Translations under genes and position numbers: made by a program
NCBI GenBank assembly: GCA_030148335.1
Contig: JASBTQ010000025.1
Coordinates: 1-64,000, forward strand
Source: Allomuricauda sp.
GTDB lineage: Bacteria > Bacteroidota > Bacteroidia > Flavobacteriales > Flavobacteriaceae
Reading direction: 5' to 3'
DNA length: 64,000 bases
Notes under the pieces: model-generated
Databases searched by the model: none
Seen by the model: only the letters and a program-made list of their open reading frames with translations
Told to the model about the DNA's origin: nothing
Shown: positions 51,448 through 60,943 of the stretch, in pieces
How positions within the stretch are numbered: position 1 is the stretch's first letter
Layout of the letters: each line of letters opens with the position of its first letter

Positions 51448-52404
51448 CTAATTCGGTCGCTGGAACAGAAGTTCTGGGTTGGCTTCTTTGTGTTTTTTAC
51501 ACATCCGTTGTTGCTGTTTGACCGTAAGGGTGCTTCCATCATGGCTCCAGCCTGGAGGACCAAAAATATACATAAGCTTGTGAGATAATTTGTCCACTTT
51601 TTTCACATCGTTCCAAATATCCTTGAACTCATGGGTCAAAATGACCATCGGATTATAGGAATCCGGTGAATGGATCACCCCATATTTCACATCGATATCA
51701 TCATCCAGTTCTTTCCACGTACCGAACATCTTGTCAAAAATATTGAGAAACCCACCGTGGTTCTTGTCCAAGTATTCCACATTCTGGGCGTGGTGTACCT
51801 GGTGCATGGTGTGCGTGTTCATGAACTTTTCTAGAAACCCCAATTTGGGCACATAGACCGAATGTAGTTGAAACTGCCACAAGGCTTCGATGCCCAAACA
51901 AACCACCACCATTTCGGGCGGGAAACCAATGGCGGGCAGCCATGCGTAAAAAAATGGTTTGTAAAGAATGGTGAACCATCCGTTCCGAACGGCGGTCCCC
52001 AAATTGAAGTTGTCCGAAGAGTGGTGCACGATATGGGCGGCCCAAAGGATACGGATCTCGTGGTTGGCCCTGTGGAACCAATAATAGGTGAAATCATCGG
52101 CCACTTGACAGATGATCCAGATATACCAAGCGTAGCCAAAGGATTCGTAGCCCAAAAAATTGGTCCTTACCCCATTGACCACAGGGTTGCAGAGTTCGTA
52201 GACGCCTTCGAACAGGACAATGGCGAAGGCCACTTTGAACAGTGGGCCCAAAATGGCGGACCCTACTCCCATGAAGCCGCTGGCGGCCAAATCTTTCCAA
52301 TTGTAAATGTGGTCGTCCCCATGTGCCTTGCTATATGTCAACTCCAGTAAAATAAAGGCAATAAATACAGGTACGCCGTAAACCAGCGGGTTGGTGAAAT
52401 CCAT
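51448..52404 (-). CDS. Sterol desaturase/fatty acid hydroxylase-family membrane enzyme
   Basis: This 318-residue membrane protein has the di-iron histidine clusters of the fatty acid hydroxylase superfamily: FHRANHEIRILWAAHIVHHSSDNFN and, later, NTHTMHQVHHAQNVEYLDKNHGG. About five helices surround them (PVFIAFILLELTYS, AILGPLFKVAFAIVLFEGVYEL, YAWYIWIICQVADDFTYYWF). It should hydroxylate or desaturate a lipid; the substrate is unknown. It is convergent with the small lipoprotein gene and lies after parC. Confidence 0.88.
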   Translation of the reverse strand: MDFTNPLVYGVPVFIAFILLELTYSKAHGDDHIYNWKDLAASGFMGVGSAILGPLFKVAFAIVLFEGVYELCNPVVNGVRTNFLGYESFGYAWYIWIICQVADDFTYYWFHRANHEIRILWAAHIVHHSSDNFNLGTAVRNGWFTILYKPFFYAWLPAIGFPPEMVVVCLGIEALWQFQLHSVYVPKLGFLEKFMNTHTMHQVHHAQNVEYLDKNHGGFLNIFDKMFGTWKELDDDIDVKYGVIHSPDSYNPMVILTHEFKDIWNDVKKVDKLSHKLMYIFGPPGWSHDGSTLTVKQQQRMCKKHKEANPELLFQRPN

Positions 52405-52474
52405 AAAGAGGTTTTAAGATAACTTTTTTAGATGTGTATATGTAACTCTTGTGACAAAATAGGTAGAAAAAGCG

Positions 52475-55102
52475 TCAAAACAAAGTGGTTTGATCAGAAG
52501 TGTCATTATTTGTCTCGATATCGTCATTGGGGTCATCTATGGACTCTTCATCCACCACTTCGATATCTTCTGTGCGCATCTCCTCGGGCTCTTCAAAAGG
52601 CAGGGACTCCATTACATTGATGTTCTTCACTTTTTCCGTGGTCAATTGGTTGCCCAAAGCCTTGATTCCTTTGATGGATATGAAGTCTTCCACATTCACC
52701 TCCAAGCTGGGCTTGGCATCTTTTCCGCGGGGTTTCACAAACTCAACTTCCAAAACAGGTCTCCAGTCCGTGGTCACCAGCTCCATAAAGGATTTTGGAT
52801 GTTCCGAGATGACTAGTTCTTCCTTGTTGGGGCTTTCCACCAAAAAGCGTTTTAGATAGTAGCGCTCTTTTTCTCCTTCGTAATGGACAACGGAAATGGG
52901 TTTTTTGGGATTCCACTTTTCAAGGACCACCATGCTATCGCTGAAACGGGTGAGCAGGTCGGGCAGTATGGTCTTCACCGTGCCCTTTTGATCAATGACC
53001 AGTAATAGGTCATCGCCCTTGAATTCTCCGAGCAGTTCCCCTCTTCCGTCCACGTTCAATCGGCTGACAATATCATCGAACCAAATCTTTCTGGGTTTGA
53101 GTGTGGATACGCCTTTTTCTTTCAGTTCGATGCGCTTGACCGGGTATTTGGTGACCAGATTGCCCTTAGATGCTCTTCCTTTGATGAGCACATCGGCAAA
53201 ATCGAGGTCCCATTTCAGCTTTTTTATACTGCCCGATTGGCGCAGCAATACGGTGACCACTTCGGCTTCACCATTGGGGTTTGCTGAAAAATACAACACT
53301 TCGGAGGAGGTGTTTTCGCCCGCCAAGGGATACATTTTGTCCCGGGTGATACTGGTGACATTGAACCTTTTGATGTAGCTGGGGCCGCCCTTGCCCTCTT
53401 TGTAGATCATGTTGTACACCGTCCGCTTATCCTTTTTCTTGAACACGGCCACATGGATGATATTTTTACCCACAAAGACCTTGGAGTCCACTTTGGTGAC
53501 CATCATCTCCCCTTTTTCAGTAAAGACGATTACGTCGTCAATGTCGCTGCAATCCGCCACATATTCATCCCGTTTCAAAGAGGTTCCAATGAATCCCTCT
53601 TCCCGGTTCACATAGAGCTTGGTATTGCGGATAACCACTTTGGTGGCCTCGATGTCATCAAAGATTCTAATCTCTGATTTACGCTCCCTGCCGTCACCGT
53701 ATTTCTTTTTGAGTTCCTTGAAGTAATCGATCGCAAACTCCACCAAATGTGCCAAATGGTGCTTGGTCTGGGCAATCTTTTCTTCGAGGCCCTCGATGAG
53801 TTGTTGGGCCTTTTCCAGATCGAATTTGGAAATCCGTTTGATCCGGATCTCGGTCAACCGGACAATGTCTTCCTCGGTCACTGCCCTCTTTAGGTGTGTG
53901 GTATGCGGTTTCAGACCTTTGTCGATGGCAGCGATCACGCCTTCCCAGGTTTCCTCTTCTTCAATGTCCCGGTAGATCCGGTTTTCAATGAAAATACGTT
54001 CAAGAGATGCAAAGTGCCACTGTTCTTCCAGTTCATCCAATTGTATTTCAAGTTCTGCTTTAAGCAACTCCACGGTATTGTCAGTGGAACGTTCGAGCAT
54101 TTCCTTGACCCCGATGAACAGAGGTTTGTTGTCCTCGATAATACAACCCAATGGCGATATGGACGACTCACATGCCGTAAAGGCGTAAAGGGCATCAATG
54201 GTCTTGTCGGGGGACAATCCTGGGGGAAGGTGGACCAATATTTCCACTTCCGCCGCCGTGTTGTCCTCTATTTTTTTAATCTTGATCTTGCCTTTTTCGT
54301 TGGCCTTCAGGATAGAATCGATCAAACTGGACGTATTGGTCCCGTAGGGTATTTCGTTGATGACCAACGTATTTTTGTCCAAGGTCGAAATTTTGGCCCT
54401 GACCCGAATTTTTCCGCCTCGTAGTCCTTCATTATAATTGGTCACATCGATGATGCCTGCGGTCGGGAAATCAGGATAGAGGGTAAATCGTTGTCCTTTC
54501 AGGTGTTTTATGGATGCATCAATGAGTTCAATAAAGTTGTGGGGCAATATTTTGGTGGAAAGTCCCACGGCAATTCCCTCGGCTCCTTGGGCCAATAACA
54601 ACGGAAATTTAACAGGAAGGTTGACGGGCTCCTTTTTTCTGCCATCGTAAGAAAGTTGCCATTCGGTGATTTTGGGACTGTAAATGACCTCCAAGGCAAA
54701 CTTGGAAAGCCTCGCCTCAATGTAACGGGGTGCTGCAGCCCCATCCCCTGTCAGGATATTTCCCCAGTTCCCTTGGGTATCGATCAGCAAATCCTTTTGA
54801 CCTATCTGTACCATGGCATCAGCAATACTGGCATCGCCATGGGGGTGGTACTGCATGGTGTGCCCCACCACATTGGCCACTTTGTTGTATCTCCCATCGT
54901 CCAGTTCCTTGAGGGAATGCATAATCCTGCGCTGCACTGGCTTGAAGCCATCCTCAATAGCGGGCACGGCGCGTTCCAAAATCACATAAGAGGCATAGTC
55001 CAAGAACCAGTCTTTGTACATGCCCGTCACCTTCACCAAGCTGTCCTGGGAATTGTCGGGGTTCCCTAGGCCTTCATCGTTCAGTTCTTCGTTCTCTTCC
55101 AT
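52475..55102 (-). CDS. parC: DNA topoisomerase IV, subunit A
   Basis: This 875-residue subunit cuts and religates DNA to separate daughter chromosomes. The active-site Tyr is in GDGAAAPRYIEARLSKFA after VVGHTMQYHPHGDASIADAMV. The winged-helix and tower domains follow to about residue 450, and the C-terminal half holds degenerate beta-propeller blades (VIVFTEKGEMMVTKVDS, VLIKGRASKGNLVTKYPVK). The gene pair order with parE and the lack of GyrA-box repeats favour ParC over GyrA. It follows parE by 25 bases. Confidence 0.93.
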   Translation of the reverse strand: MEENEELNDEGLGNPDNSQDSLVKVTGMYKDWFLDYASYVILERAVPAIEDGFKPVQRRIMHSLKELDDGRYNKVANVVGHTMQYHPHGDASIADAMVQIGQKDLLIDTQGNWGNILTGDGAAAPRYIEARLSKFALEVIYSPKITEWQLSYDGRKKEPVNLPVKFPLLLAQGAEGIAVGLSTKILPHNFIELIDASIKHLKGQRFTLYPDFPTAGIIDVTNYNEGLRGGKIRVRAKISTLDKNTLVINEIPYGTNTSSLIDSILKANEKGKIKIKKIEDNTAAEVEILVHLPPGLSPDKTIDALYAFTACESSISPLGCIIEDNKPLFIGVKEMLERSTDNTVELLKAELEIQLDELEEQWHFASLERIFIENRIYRDIEEEETWEGVIAAIDKGLKPHTTHLKRAVTEEDIVRLTEIRIKRISKFDLEKAQQLIEGLEEKIAQTKHHLAHLVEFAIDYFKELKKKYGDGRERKSEIRIFDDIEATKVVIRNTKLYVNREEGFIGTSLKRDEYVADCSDIDDVIVFTEKGEMMVTKVDSKVFVGKNIIHVAVFKKKDKRTVYNMIYKEGKGGPSYIKRFNVTSITRDKMYPLAGENTSSEVLYFSANPNGEAEVVTVLLRQSGSIKKLKWDLDFADVLIKGRASKGNLVTKYPVKRIELKEKGVSTLKPRKIWFDDIVSRLNVDGRGELLGEFKGDDLLLVIDQKGTVKTILPDLLTRFSDSMVVLEKWNPKKPISVVHYEGEKERYYLKRFLVESPNKEELVISEHPKSFMELVTTDWRPVLEVEFVKPRGKDAKPSLEVNVEDFISIKGIKALGNQLTTEKVKNINVMESLPFEEPEEMRTEDIEVVDEESIDDPNDDIETNNDTSDQTTLF

Positions 55103-55127
55103 TTAGAAGGATGTGCATTTATTTGTT

Positions 55128-56987
55128 CTATAGTTGGTTTTCTTCAATCAGGTCAAGTTCTACTTTAAGGTTGTTTATGATGAATTCCTGCCTGTCCGGA
55201 GTGTTTTTTCCCATATAAAACTCCAACAGATTGTCAATGCTCATCGCCTTGTCGAGCATTACAGGTTCCAGACGGATATTGTCACCTATGAAATGCTTGA
55301 ACTCATCCGGAGAAATTTCGCCCAATCCCTTAAACCTTGTGATTTCTGGTTTTCCGGTCAATTTTGTGATGGCGTTCCTTTTCTCCTCTTCGCTGTAGCA
55401 GTAGATGGTTTCTTTTTTGTTCCTCACCCTAAAAAGTGGGGTCTGTAAAATGTAGAGGTGGTTTTCCTTGATCAATTCCGGAAAAAATTGGAGAAAGAAC
55501 GTGATCAACAGCAAACGAATGTGCATCCCGTCCACATCGGCATCGGTAGCGATCACGATATTGTTGTATCGCAGGTCTTCCATGGATTCCTCGATGTTCA
55601 AGGCCGCCTGTAGCAGGTTGAACTCCTCGTTCTCATAGACGATTTTTTTGGACATCCCGTAGGAATTCAACGGTTTGCCACGAAGGCTGAACACGGCTTG
55701 GGTGTTCACGTCCCTTGATTTGGTGATGGATCCGGATGCGGAATCGCCCTCGGTGATGAAAAGGGTGCTCTCCAATCGTCGGTCACTTTTCATATCCTGA
55801 AGGTGGACACGGCAATCGCGTAATTTTTTATTGTGAAGACTTGCCTTTTTGGCGCGTTCACGGGCCAATTTCCGGATTCCGGACAGTTCTTTGCGCTCCC
55901 GTTCCGCTTGAACGATTTTGCGCTGAAGTGCTTCCGCTGTCTGGGGATTCTTGTGCAGGTAGTTATCTAGATAGGTGCCCAAAAAGTCGTTGATGTAGGT
56001 GCGGACCGTGGGCAGGTCGCCACCCATGTCGGTGGAACCGAGTTTGGTCTTGGTCTGACTTTCGAAAACAGGTTCCATCACTTTAATGGAAATGGCTGAA
56101 ATGATGGACTTTCGAACATCTGAAGCATCATAGTTTTTGCCGTAAAAATCGCGGATGGTCTTCACCACGGCCTCCCTGAAGGCGGCTTGGTGCGTTCCGC
56201 CTTGTGTGGTATGCTGCCCGTTCACAAAGGAATGGTACTCCTCGCTGTACTGGGTCTTGCTGTGGGTCATGGCCACTTCGATATCCTCCCCTTTCAAGTG
56301 AATGATCGGGTAGAGGAAGTCGTCCTCGTTGTTGTTGTCCTCCAAAAGGTCCTTCAACCCATTTTCAGACTGATATTTTTCCCCATTGAAAATAATGGTG
56401 AGCCCGGGATTGAGGTAAACGTAATTTTTGAGCATGCGTTCCACATACTCGTTTCGGTATTTGTAATTTTTGAAAATGGTATCGTCCGGCGTAAAGCTGA
56501 TCTTGGTGCCCCTTCTTCGGGAGGTCTCATCCAAAAGCTCTTCATTGACGAGGTTTCCTATGTTGAACTCAGCGGACTTGGACTGCCCATCCCTATTGGA
56601 TTCCACTTTGAAAAAAGAAGACAGGGCGTTTACGGCCTTGGTACCTACCCCGTTCAATCCGACAGATTTTTTAAAGGCACGGGTATCGTATTTGCCCCCG
56701 GTGTTCATTTTGGAGACCACATCCACCACTTTGCCCAAAGGAATGCCCCGTCCATAATCCCGCACGTTCACCAAATTGTCCTTTATGGTGATCTCGATGG
56801 TTTTCCCTGCACCCATGACAAATTCATCGATACAGTTGTCTATCACTTCTTTGAGCAATATGTAGATGCCATCATCTGCGGACGACCCATCGCCCAATTT
56901 ACCAATGTACATACCGGGTCGCATACGAATATGCTCCTTCCAATCCAGGGAACGGATATTATCCTCTGTATACTGGGTTTCTGCCAT
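55128..56987 (-). CDS. parE: DNA topoisomerase IV, subunit B
   Basis: This 619-residue ATPase subunit partners ParC. The GHKL ATP site shows [49 protein letters not shown] and [15 protein letters not shown]. The transducer has [21 protein letters not shown], and the TOPRIM domain has [17 protein letters not shown], the [27 protein letters not shown] acidic triad and [13 protein letters not shown]. It is the first gene of the parE-parC pair. Confidence 0.94.
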   Translation of the reverse strand: MAETQYTEDNIRSLDWKEHIRMRPGMYIGKLGDGSSADDGIYILLKEVIDNCIDEFVMGAGKTIEITIKDNLVNVRDYGRGIPLGKVVDVVSKMNTGGKYDTRAFKKSVGLNGVGTKAVNALSSFFKVESNRDGQSKSAEFNIGNLVNEELLDETSRRRGTKISFTPDDTIFKNYKYRNEYVERMLKNYVYLNPGLTIIFNGEKYQSENGLKDLLEDNNNEDDFLYPIIHLKGEDIEVAMTHSKTQYSEEYHSFVNGQHTTQGGTHQAAFREAVVKTIRDFYGKNYDASDVRKSIISAISIKVMEPVFESQTKTKLGSTDMGGDLPTVRTYINDFLGTYLDNYLHKNPQTAEALQRKIVQAERERKELSGIRKLARERAKKASLHNKKLRDCRVHLQDMKSDRRLESTLFITEGDSASGSITKSRDVNTQAVFSLRGKPLNSYGMSKKIVYENEEFNLLQAALNIEESMEDLRYNNIVIATDADVDGMHIRLLLITFFLQFFPELIKENHLYILQTPLFRVRNKKETIYCYSEEEKRNAITKLTGKPEITRFKGLGEISPDEFKHFIGDNIRLEPVMLDKAMSIDNLLEFYMGKNTPDRQEFIINNLKVELDLIEENQL

Positions 56988-57094
56988 GAATCTAATAAGG
57001 GTTAATCCTTGCTAATATAAAATTTAGGGGCAAAAATTAAGGCGAAGAACCAAGAAAGTAATCAACAATGAAAACCTTCAATTGTTAATATACA

Positions 57095-57997
57095 TCAAGC
57101 CTTGGCCTTCTTTTTTTGCTGTATGGAGAGGTAAGTGACCCCAAAAATCACCACCATCATTCCAAGTAATTGACCATACGTCAATCTTTCGTTCAAAAAT
57201 ACAAAAGCCAAAAGTATGGTGGAAACCGGACCTAAGCTTCCCAAGATGGAAAAATTGGAGGCTCCCAGGCGTTCTATGGATGCCGAGACCAGAAAAGAAG
57301 GGACCAAAGTCGCCAAAATGGCCATGGCAATGCCGTATAAGTAAACCGGCAAAGGATATTCCAAAAGTTGCCAGTTTCCTGCAATGAGGTAATGCAGAAG
57401 GATACATCCCGTGGAAACAATCATGGCGTAACACGTAAAGCGCAACATCCCAAATTTTGGGATCAACCAACCACTGCCCACCAAATAGGAAGCGTAGGTG
57501 ATGGCACTCAACAGTACCAAAAAGCCACCCCATAACACCCCATTTCCACTTATGTCCAATTCGTTCCAAAAGGTGATGACTACGCCAATGTAGGTGATAA
57601 TAATCGCGACGGTCTGGACTTTGGTGATTTTCTGTTTGAAAAATAGCCAAGAGAGAAATACAACAATAGTGGGATATACAAACAGTATGATCCGTTCCAA
57701 GCCTGCCTTGATGTAATTCAGCCCCAAAAAATCAAAATAGCTGGCCAAGTAATAACCCACAAACCCAAAAAGGAACAGCCACGCATAATCCTTTCGTTTG
57801 ATTTGGACGGATGGTTTTTTCTTTCGAATCAGAAAGAGAATAAAAAGGTAAAACGGAAGCGAAAAGAGCATTCGAAACAAGAGCAGGTCCAAGGTGTCCA
57901 CATGGTATTCGTAGGCCAATTTGACCATGACGGCCTTGGAGGAAAAGAGAATCACCCCAAAAATCCCGTAGAAAATACCCAAGCTTTTGACTGACAT
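57095..57997 (-). CDS. EamA/DMT-family transporter
   Basis: This 300-residue protein has about ten membrane helices arranged as two repeated EamA halves. The first runs FYGIFGVILFSSKAVMVKLAY to VAIIITYIGVVITFW, and the second from GFLVLLSAITYASYLVGSGWLI to LLGMMVVIFGVTYLSIQQKKK. The family exports amino acids, nucleotides or other metabolites; the substrate is not apparent. It is flanked by ychF upstream and parE downstream on the same strand, with 67 bases to ychF. Confidence 0.9.
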   Translation of the reverse strand: MSVKSLGIFYGIFGVILFSSKAVMVKLAYEYHVDTLDLLLFRMLFSLPFYLFILFLIRKKKPSVQIKRKDYAWLFLFGFVGYYLASYFDFLGLNYIKAGLERIILFVYPTIVVFLSWLFFKQKITKVQTVAIIITYIGVVITFWNELDISGNGVLWGGFLVLLSAITYASYLVGSGWLIPKFGMLRFTCYAMIVSTGCILLHYLIAGNWQLLEYPLPVYLYGIAMAILATLVPSFLVSASIERLGASNFSILGSLGPVSTILLAFVFLNERLTYGQLLGMMVVIFGVTYLSIQQKKKAKA

Positions 57998-58064
57998 ACA
58001 TCAAAGCTATGCTTGGTCCAAATTTTTAGCGAATGGAAATGGATGGAATTACAACGGTCAGTGC

Positions 58065-59159
58065 TTACACATTGAACCTAAAGTGCATGATATCACCATC
58101 TTTCACAATGTATTCCTTGCCTTCGACCCGCATACGGCCAGCTTCCTTTACTTTGGATTCGCTGCCGTATTTGATATAGTCATCGTATGAAATGACCTCG
58201 GCACGGATAAAGCCTTTTTCAAAATCGGTATGGATCACCCCCGCGGCCTGTGGCGCAGTGGCACCAACGGGAATGGTCCACGCCCTCACCTCTTTTACAC
58301 CAGCAGTAAAATAGGTTTCCAAATCCAATAATTTATAGGCGCCACGGATGAGTTTGGCTGAACCTGGTTCGGAAAGGCCCAAATCTTCCAAGAACATCTG
58401 GCGCTCTTCGTAGGTTTCCAACTCGGTGATGTCGGCTTCAGTACCTACGGCCAGGAAGATGACCTCGGCATTTTCATTGGCCACGGCCTCCTTCACCTTT
58501 TCCACATAGGCATTGCCCGTAGTGGCTGAACCTTCATCTACATTGCACACGTACATGACGGGTTTGTCGGTAATCAATTGCATGGGGCTGACGTATTCGT
58601 CACGATCTTCTTCACTGATTTCGATGGCACGGACCGAAGTCCCAGACTCCAAGCCTTGTTTGATGGCATTGAGCACCGCCTCTTCCTTTTGGGCTTCCTT
58701 GTTCCCTGTTTTGGCGGCCCTTTTTACTTTTTCAAGCTTTTTGTCCACACTTTCCAGATCCTTGAGTTGGAGTTCCATATCGATGGTCTCTTTGTCACGG
58801 ATCGGGTTTACGGAACCATCCACGTGAACGATATTGTCATTGTCAAAACAGCGCAACACATGTAGGATGGCATCGGTTTCGCGGATATTTCCCAAAAACT
58901 GGTTGCCCAAACCTTCGCCCTTGCTGGCTCCTTTGACCAATCCGGCAATGTCCACGATCTCTACCGTTGCAGGAACCACTCGCTCGGGGTGGACCAACTC
59001 CTCCAGTTTCTCCAAACGCTGGTCGGGCACGTTCACCACGCCAATATTGGGCTCAATGGTACAAAATGGGAAATTGGCACTTTGTGCCTTTGCATTGGAA
59101 AGACAATTGAACAAAGTTGATTTTCCTACGTTGGGCAATCCTACAATACCGGCTTTCAT
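58065..59159 (-). CDS. ychF: YchF/OLA1-type redox-regulated ATPase
   Basis: This 364-residue P-loop protein of the Obg group has Walker A GIVGLPNVGKSTLFNCLS at residues 4-21, the switch regions IVDIAGLVKGASKGEGLGNQFLGNI and VLRCFDNDNIVH, and a coiled-coil insertion. The NxxE motif in place of NKxD, expected of an ATP- rather than GTP-specific member, lies in VMYVCNVDEGSATTG. The C-terminal TGS domain has AWTIPVGATAPQAAGVIHTDFEKGFIRAEVISYDD. It binds ribosomes in known cases. Confidence 0.95.
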   Translation of the reverse strand: MKAGIVGLPNVGKSTLFNCLSNAKAQSANFPFCTIEPNIGVVNVPDQRLEKLEELVHPERVVPATVEIVDIAGLVKGASKGEGLGNQFLGNIRETDAILHVLRCFDNDNIVHVDGSVNPIRDKETIDMELQLKDLESVDKKLEKVKRAAKTGNKEAQKEEAVLNAIKQGLESGTSVRAIEISEEDRDEYVSPMQLITDKPVMYVCNVDEGSATTGNAYVEKVKEAVANENAEVIFLAVGTEADITELETYEERQMFLEDLGLSEPGSAKLIRGAYKLLDLETYFTAGVKEVRAWTIPVGATAPQAAGVIHTDFEKGFIRAEVISYDDYIKYGSESKVKEAGRMRVEGKEYIVKDGDIMHFRFNV

Positions 59160-59217
59160 TGAATACTATTCTATTTTTGAGGCTGCAAATATAAGTTGAA
59201 GTTTTGGGATAGGGAGC

Positions 59218-59346
59218 TTAAAATCCTTTCAGTAAAAGATAGATGCCGATACCGAACAGGACAATGATCCCCAGAATGGCCACCAAGGACAGGATGCACC
59301 CCGCCTGTTTCCATATTCCGCCGTATTCTTTTTCTGTTTCTTCCAT
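59218..59346 (-). CDS. 42-residue single-helix membrane protein
   Basis: This ORF encodes MEETEKEYGGIWKQAG followed by one membrane helix (CILSLVAILGIIVLFGIGIYLLL) and ends KGF. The ATG touches the T tract of the ferredoxin terminator, so it is translated only from readthrough mRNA or from a processed or leaderless transcript. Sequence composition, with a charged N terminus and a continuous hydrophobic helix, supports it as a real small protein, but no family is known to me. Confidence 0.55.
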   Translation of the reverse strand: MEETEKEYGGIWKQAGCILSLVAILGIIVLFGIGIYLLLKGF

Positions 59347-59372
59347 AAAAAACCCCGAACTAAGGTCCGGGG
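59347..59372 (-). terminator. Terminator after the ferredoxin gene
   Basis: An 8-bp stem (59365-59372 with 59353-59360, one G-U pair) with a 4-base loop is followed on the minus strand by six T (59352-59347). It is 23 bases after the ferredoxin stop and touches the ATG of the next small ORF. Confidence 0.85.
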
Positions 59373-59395
59373 CTAAATTACATGTTTTTTATTGC

Positions 59396-59749
59396 TTATC
59401 CGTTCGGGTGCATAAAACGCTGCTTGCCCAAAAGTTCCTCTTCGCTTTCCACATGGTCCTCATCGGGCACACAGCAATCCACTGGGCAGACCGCTGCACA
59501 TTGGGGCTCTTCGTGGAAACCCCTGCACTCTGTGCATTTATCAGGAACAATATAATATATTTCGTCACTGACGGGCTCTTGCACCTCTTCGGCATTCACC
59601 GCTTTTCCATTGGGCAGGACCACATCTCCCTCGAGGGAAGTCCCATCACTGTACCTCCATTCGTCCGCACCCTCATAAATTGCAGTGTTTGGGCATTCTG
59701 GCTCACAAGCACCACAGTTTATGCATTCATCTGTTATAATTATCGCCAT
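59396..59749 (-). CDS. 4Fe-4S dicluster ferredoxin
   Basis: This 117-residue electron carrier has two iron-sulfur sites. The first motif is [18 protein letters not shown] (Cys9, Cys12, Cys15, Cys19), and the second is [24 protein letters not shown], a form with a long loop between the second and third cysteines. An acidic insert of about 40 residues lies between them. This matches the YfhL-type ferredoxins of Bacteroidota. It is divergent from the acyl-CoA reductase gene, has a good promoter at 59799-59830 and ends at a strong terminator. Confidence 0.93.
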   Translation of the reverse strand: MAIIITDECINCGACEPECPNTAIYEGADEWRYSDGTSLEGDVVLPNGKAVNAEEVQEPVSDEIYYIVPDKCTECRGFHEEPQCAAVCPVDCCVPDEDHVESEEELLGKQRFMHPNG

Positions 59750-59798
59750 AATTTTCCTTTCCTTTTGGGTTGATTCTTTTCAGCATGCTTACTTTTGA

Positions 59799-59830
59799 CA
59801 AAAATAAACCCTAGTAATTTAGTGTACAAA
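59799..59830 (-). promoter_or_regulatory. Promoter of the ferredoxin gene
   Basis: On the minus strand TTTG (59830-59827), a 20-base spacer and TATTTTTG (59806-59799) match the Bacteroidota TTTG-N19to21-TAnnTTTG consensus. The start codon is 50 bases downstream. Confidence 0.65.
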
Positions 59831-59834
59831 TATA

Positions 59835-60872
59835 ATGACACCGTATATGGAAACCATCCAAGCTTTTGTTAAACTCGGAAAACACCTAACGGATTTTTGT
59901 GAAAAATGTTATTCGAATGATGGAAATTTGGATGCGGATTTCAACGAAGTCGTCGCAAGGGCCAGGCAGATGAACGGTTGGTTCACCAAAGACAATATCC
60001 TGCATGCATTGGCGCAATGGGGTGCTTTGTTGACCGAAGAAAACCTTACGGATTGGCTGTCCCACTACCCCATCAAAAAAACAGCTTCACCAAAAACGGT
60101 GGGCATTGTAATGGCCGGAAACATCCCTCTGGTCGGGTTTCACGATTTTTTGTGCGTGCTGCTTTCCGGGAACAACGTATTGGCGAAACTGTCGTCCAAC
60201 GATAAGGTGTTGTTGCCCTATCTTTCAAATTATCTGATACAACAAGAACCCTCACTGGCCGACCGTATTGCCTTCACCGAAGGAAAAATGGAAGGTTTTG
60301 ATGCAGTTATCGCTACAGGGAGTAACAATACCAGCCGCTATTTTGAATACTATTTCGGAAAAAAACCGAACATCATCCGAAAGAACCGGAACTCGGTCGC
60401 CATATTGACTGGAAAGGAATCTACCGAGGAGCTGACCGCTCTCGGAGAGGATATTTTTAGGTACTATGGCCTGGGCTGCAGAAACGTGTCCAAGATCTAT
60501 GTGCCGAAGGGCTATGATTTTGAACCTTTTTTCAATGCCATTTTCTCGTACAAGGATATCATCGACCAGCACAAGTATGCCAACAATTACGATTACAACA
60601 AGGCGGTATACCTGATGAGCAATTTTAAGATCCTGGACAATGGCTTTTTGATATTGAAGGAAGATGATGGACAAGCCTCCCCTATTTCGGTGCTTTTTTA
60701 TGCGTATTATGATTCGGAAGAAACACTGGCGAAGGAATTGACTGCACAGGAAGAACAGATCCAATGCATTGTTTCCAAAAAAGGAGGCATCGGTTTTGGC
60801 GAGACCCAAAAGCCAAAACTTCATGACTATGCCGATGGTGTGGACACCATGGATTTTCTTTTGAAACTTTAA
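59835..60872 (+). CDS. Acyl-CoA reductase (LuxC-like)
   Basis: This 345-residue enzyme belongs to the aldehyde dehydrogenase superfamily, near the LuxC acyl-CoA reductases. Marks are VGIVMAGNIPLVGFHDFLCVLLSGNNVLAKLSS for the nucleotide-binding half and the catalytic Cys in YGLGCRNVSKIYVPKGYDF. The substrate is unknown; a fatty acyl-CoA is expected by family. Its start is the ATG at 59835 or the one at 59847. It is the first gene of a plus-strand run with serC and serA, an arrangement I recall from other Flavobacteriaceae. Confidence 0.85.
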   Translation: MTPYMETIQAFVKLGKHLTDFCEKCYSNDGNLDADFNEVVARARQMNGWFTKDNILHALAQWGALLTEENLTDWLSHYPIKKTASPKTVGIVMAGNIPLVGFHDFLCVLLSGNNVLAKLSSNDKVLLPYLSNYLIQQEPSLADRIAFTEGKMEGFDAVIATGSNNTSRYFEYYFGKKPNIIRKNRNSVAILTGKESTEELTALGEDIFRYYGLGCRNVSKIYVPKGYDFEPFFNAIFSYKDIIDQHKYANNYDYNKAVYLMSNFKILDNGFLILKEDDGQASPISVLFYAYYDSEETLAKELTAQEEQIQCIVSKKGGIGFGETQKPKLHDYADGVDTMDFLLKL

Positions 60873-60943
60873 GGAAATCCTAACCATCAGATTCGTTTTC
60901 TGATCCAAGTTTTTTTTAGACCTTTACCCCTTAAACCAAGGAA

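Noticed and set aside
60887..60917. Hairpin-like ATCAGA/TCTGAT with following T run before serC
   Set aside because: The 6-bp A+T-rich stem is too weak for a confident terminator, and serC probably continues the same transcript or has its own promoter.
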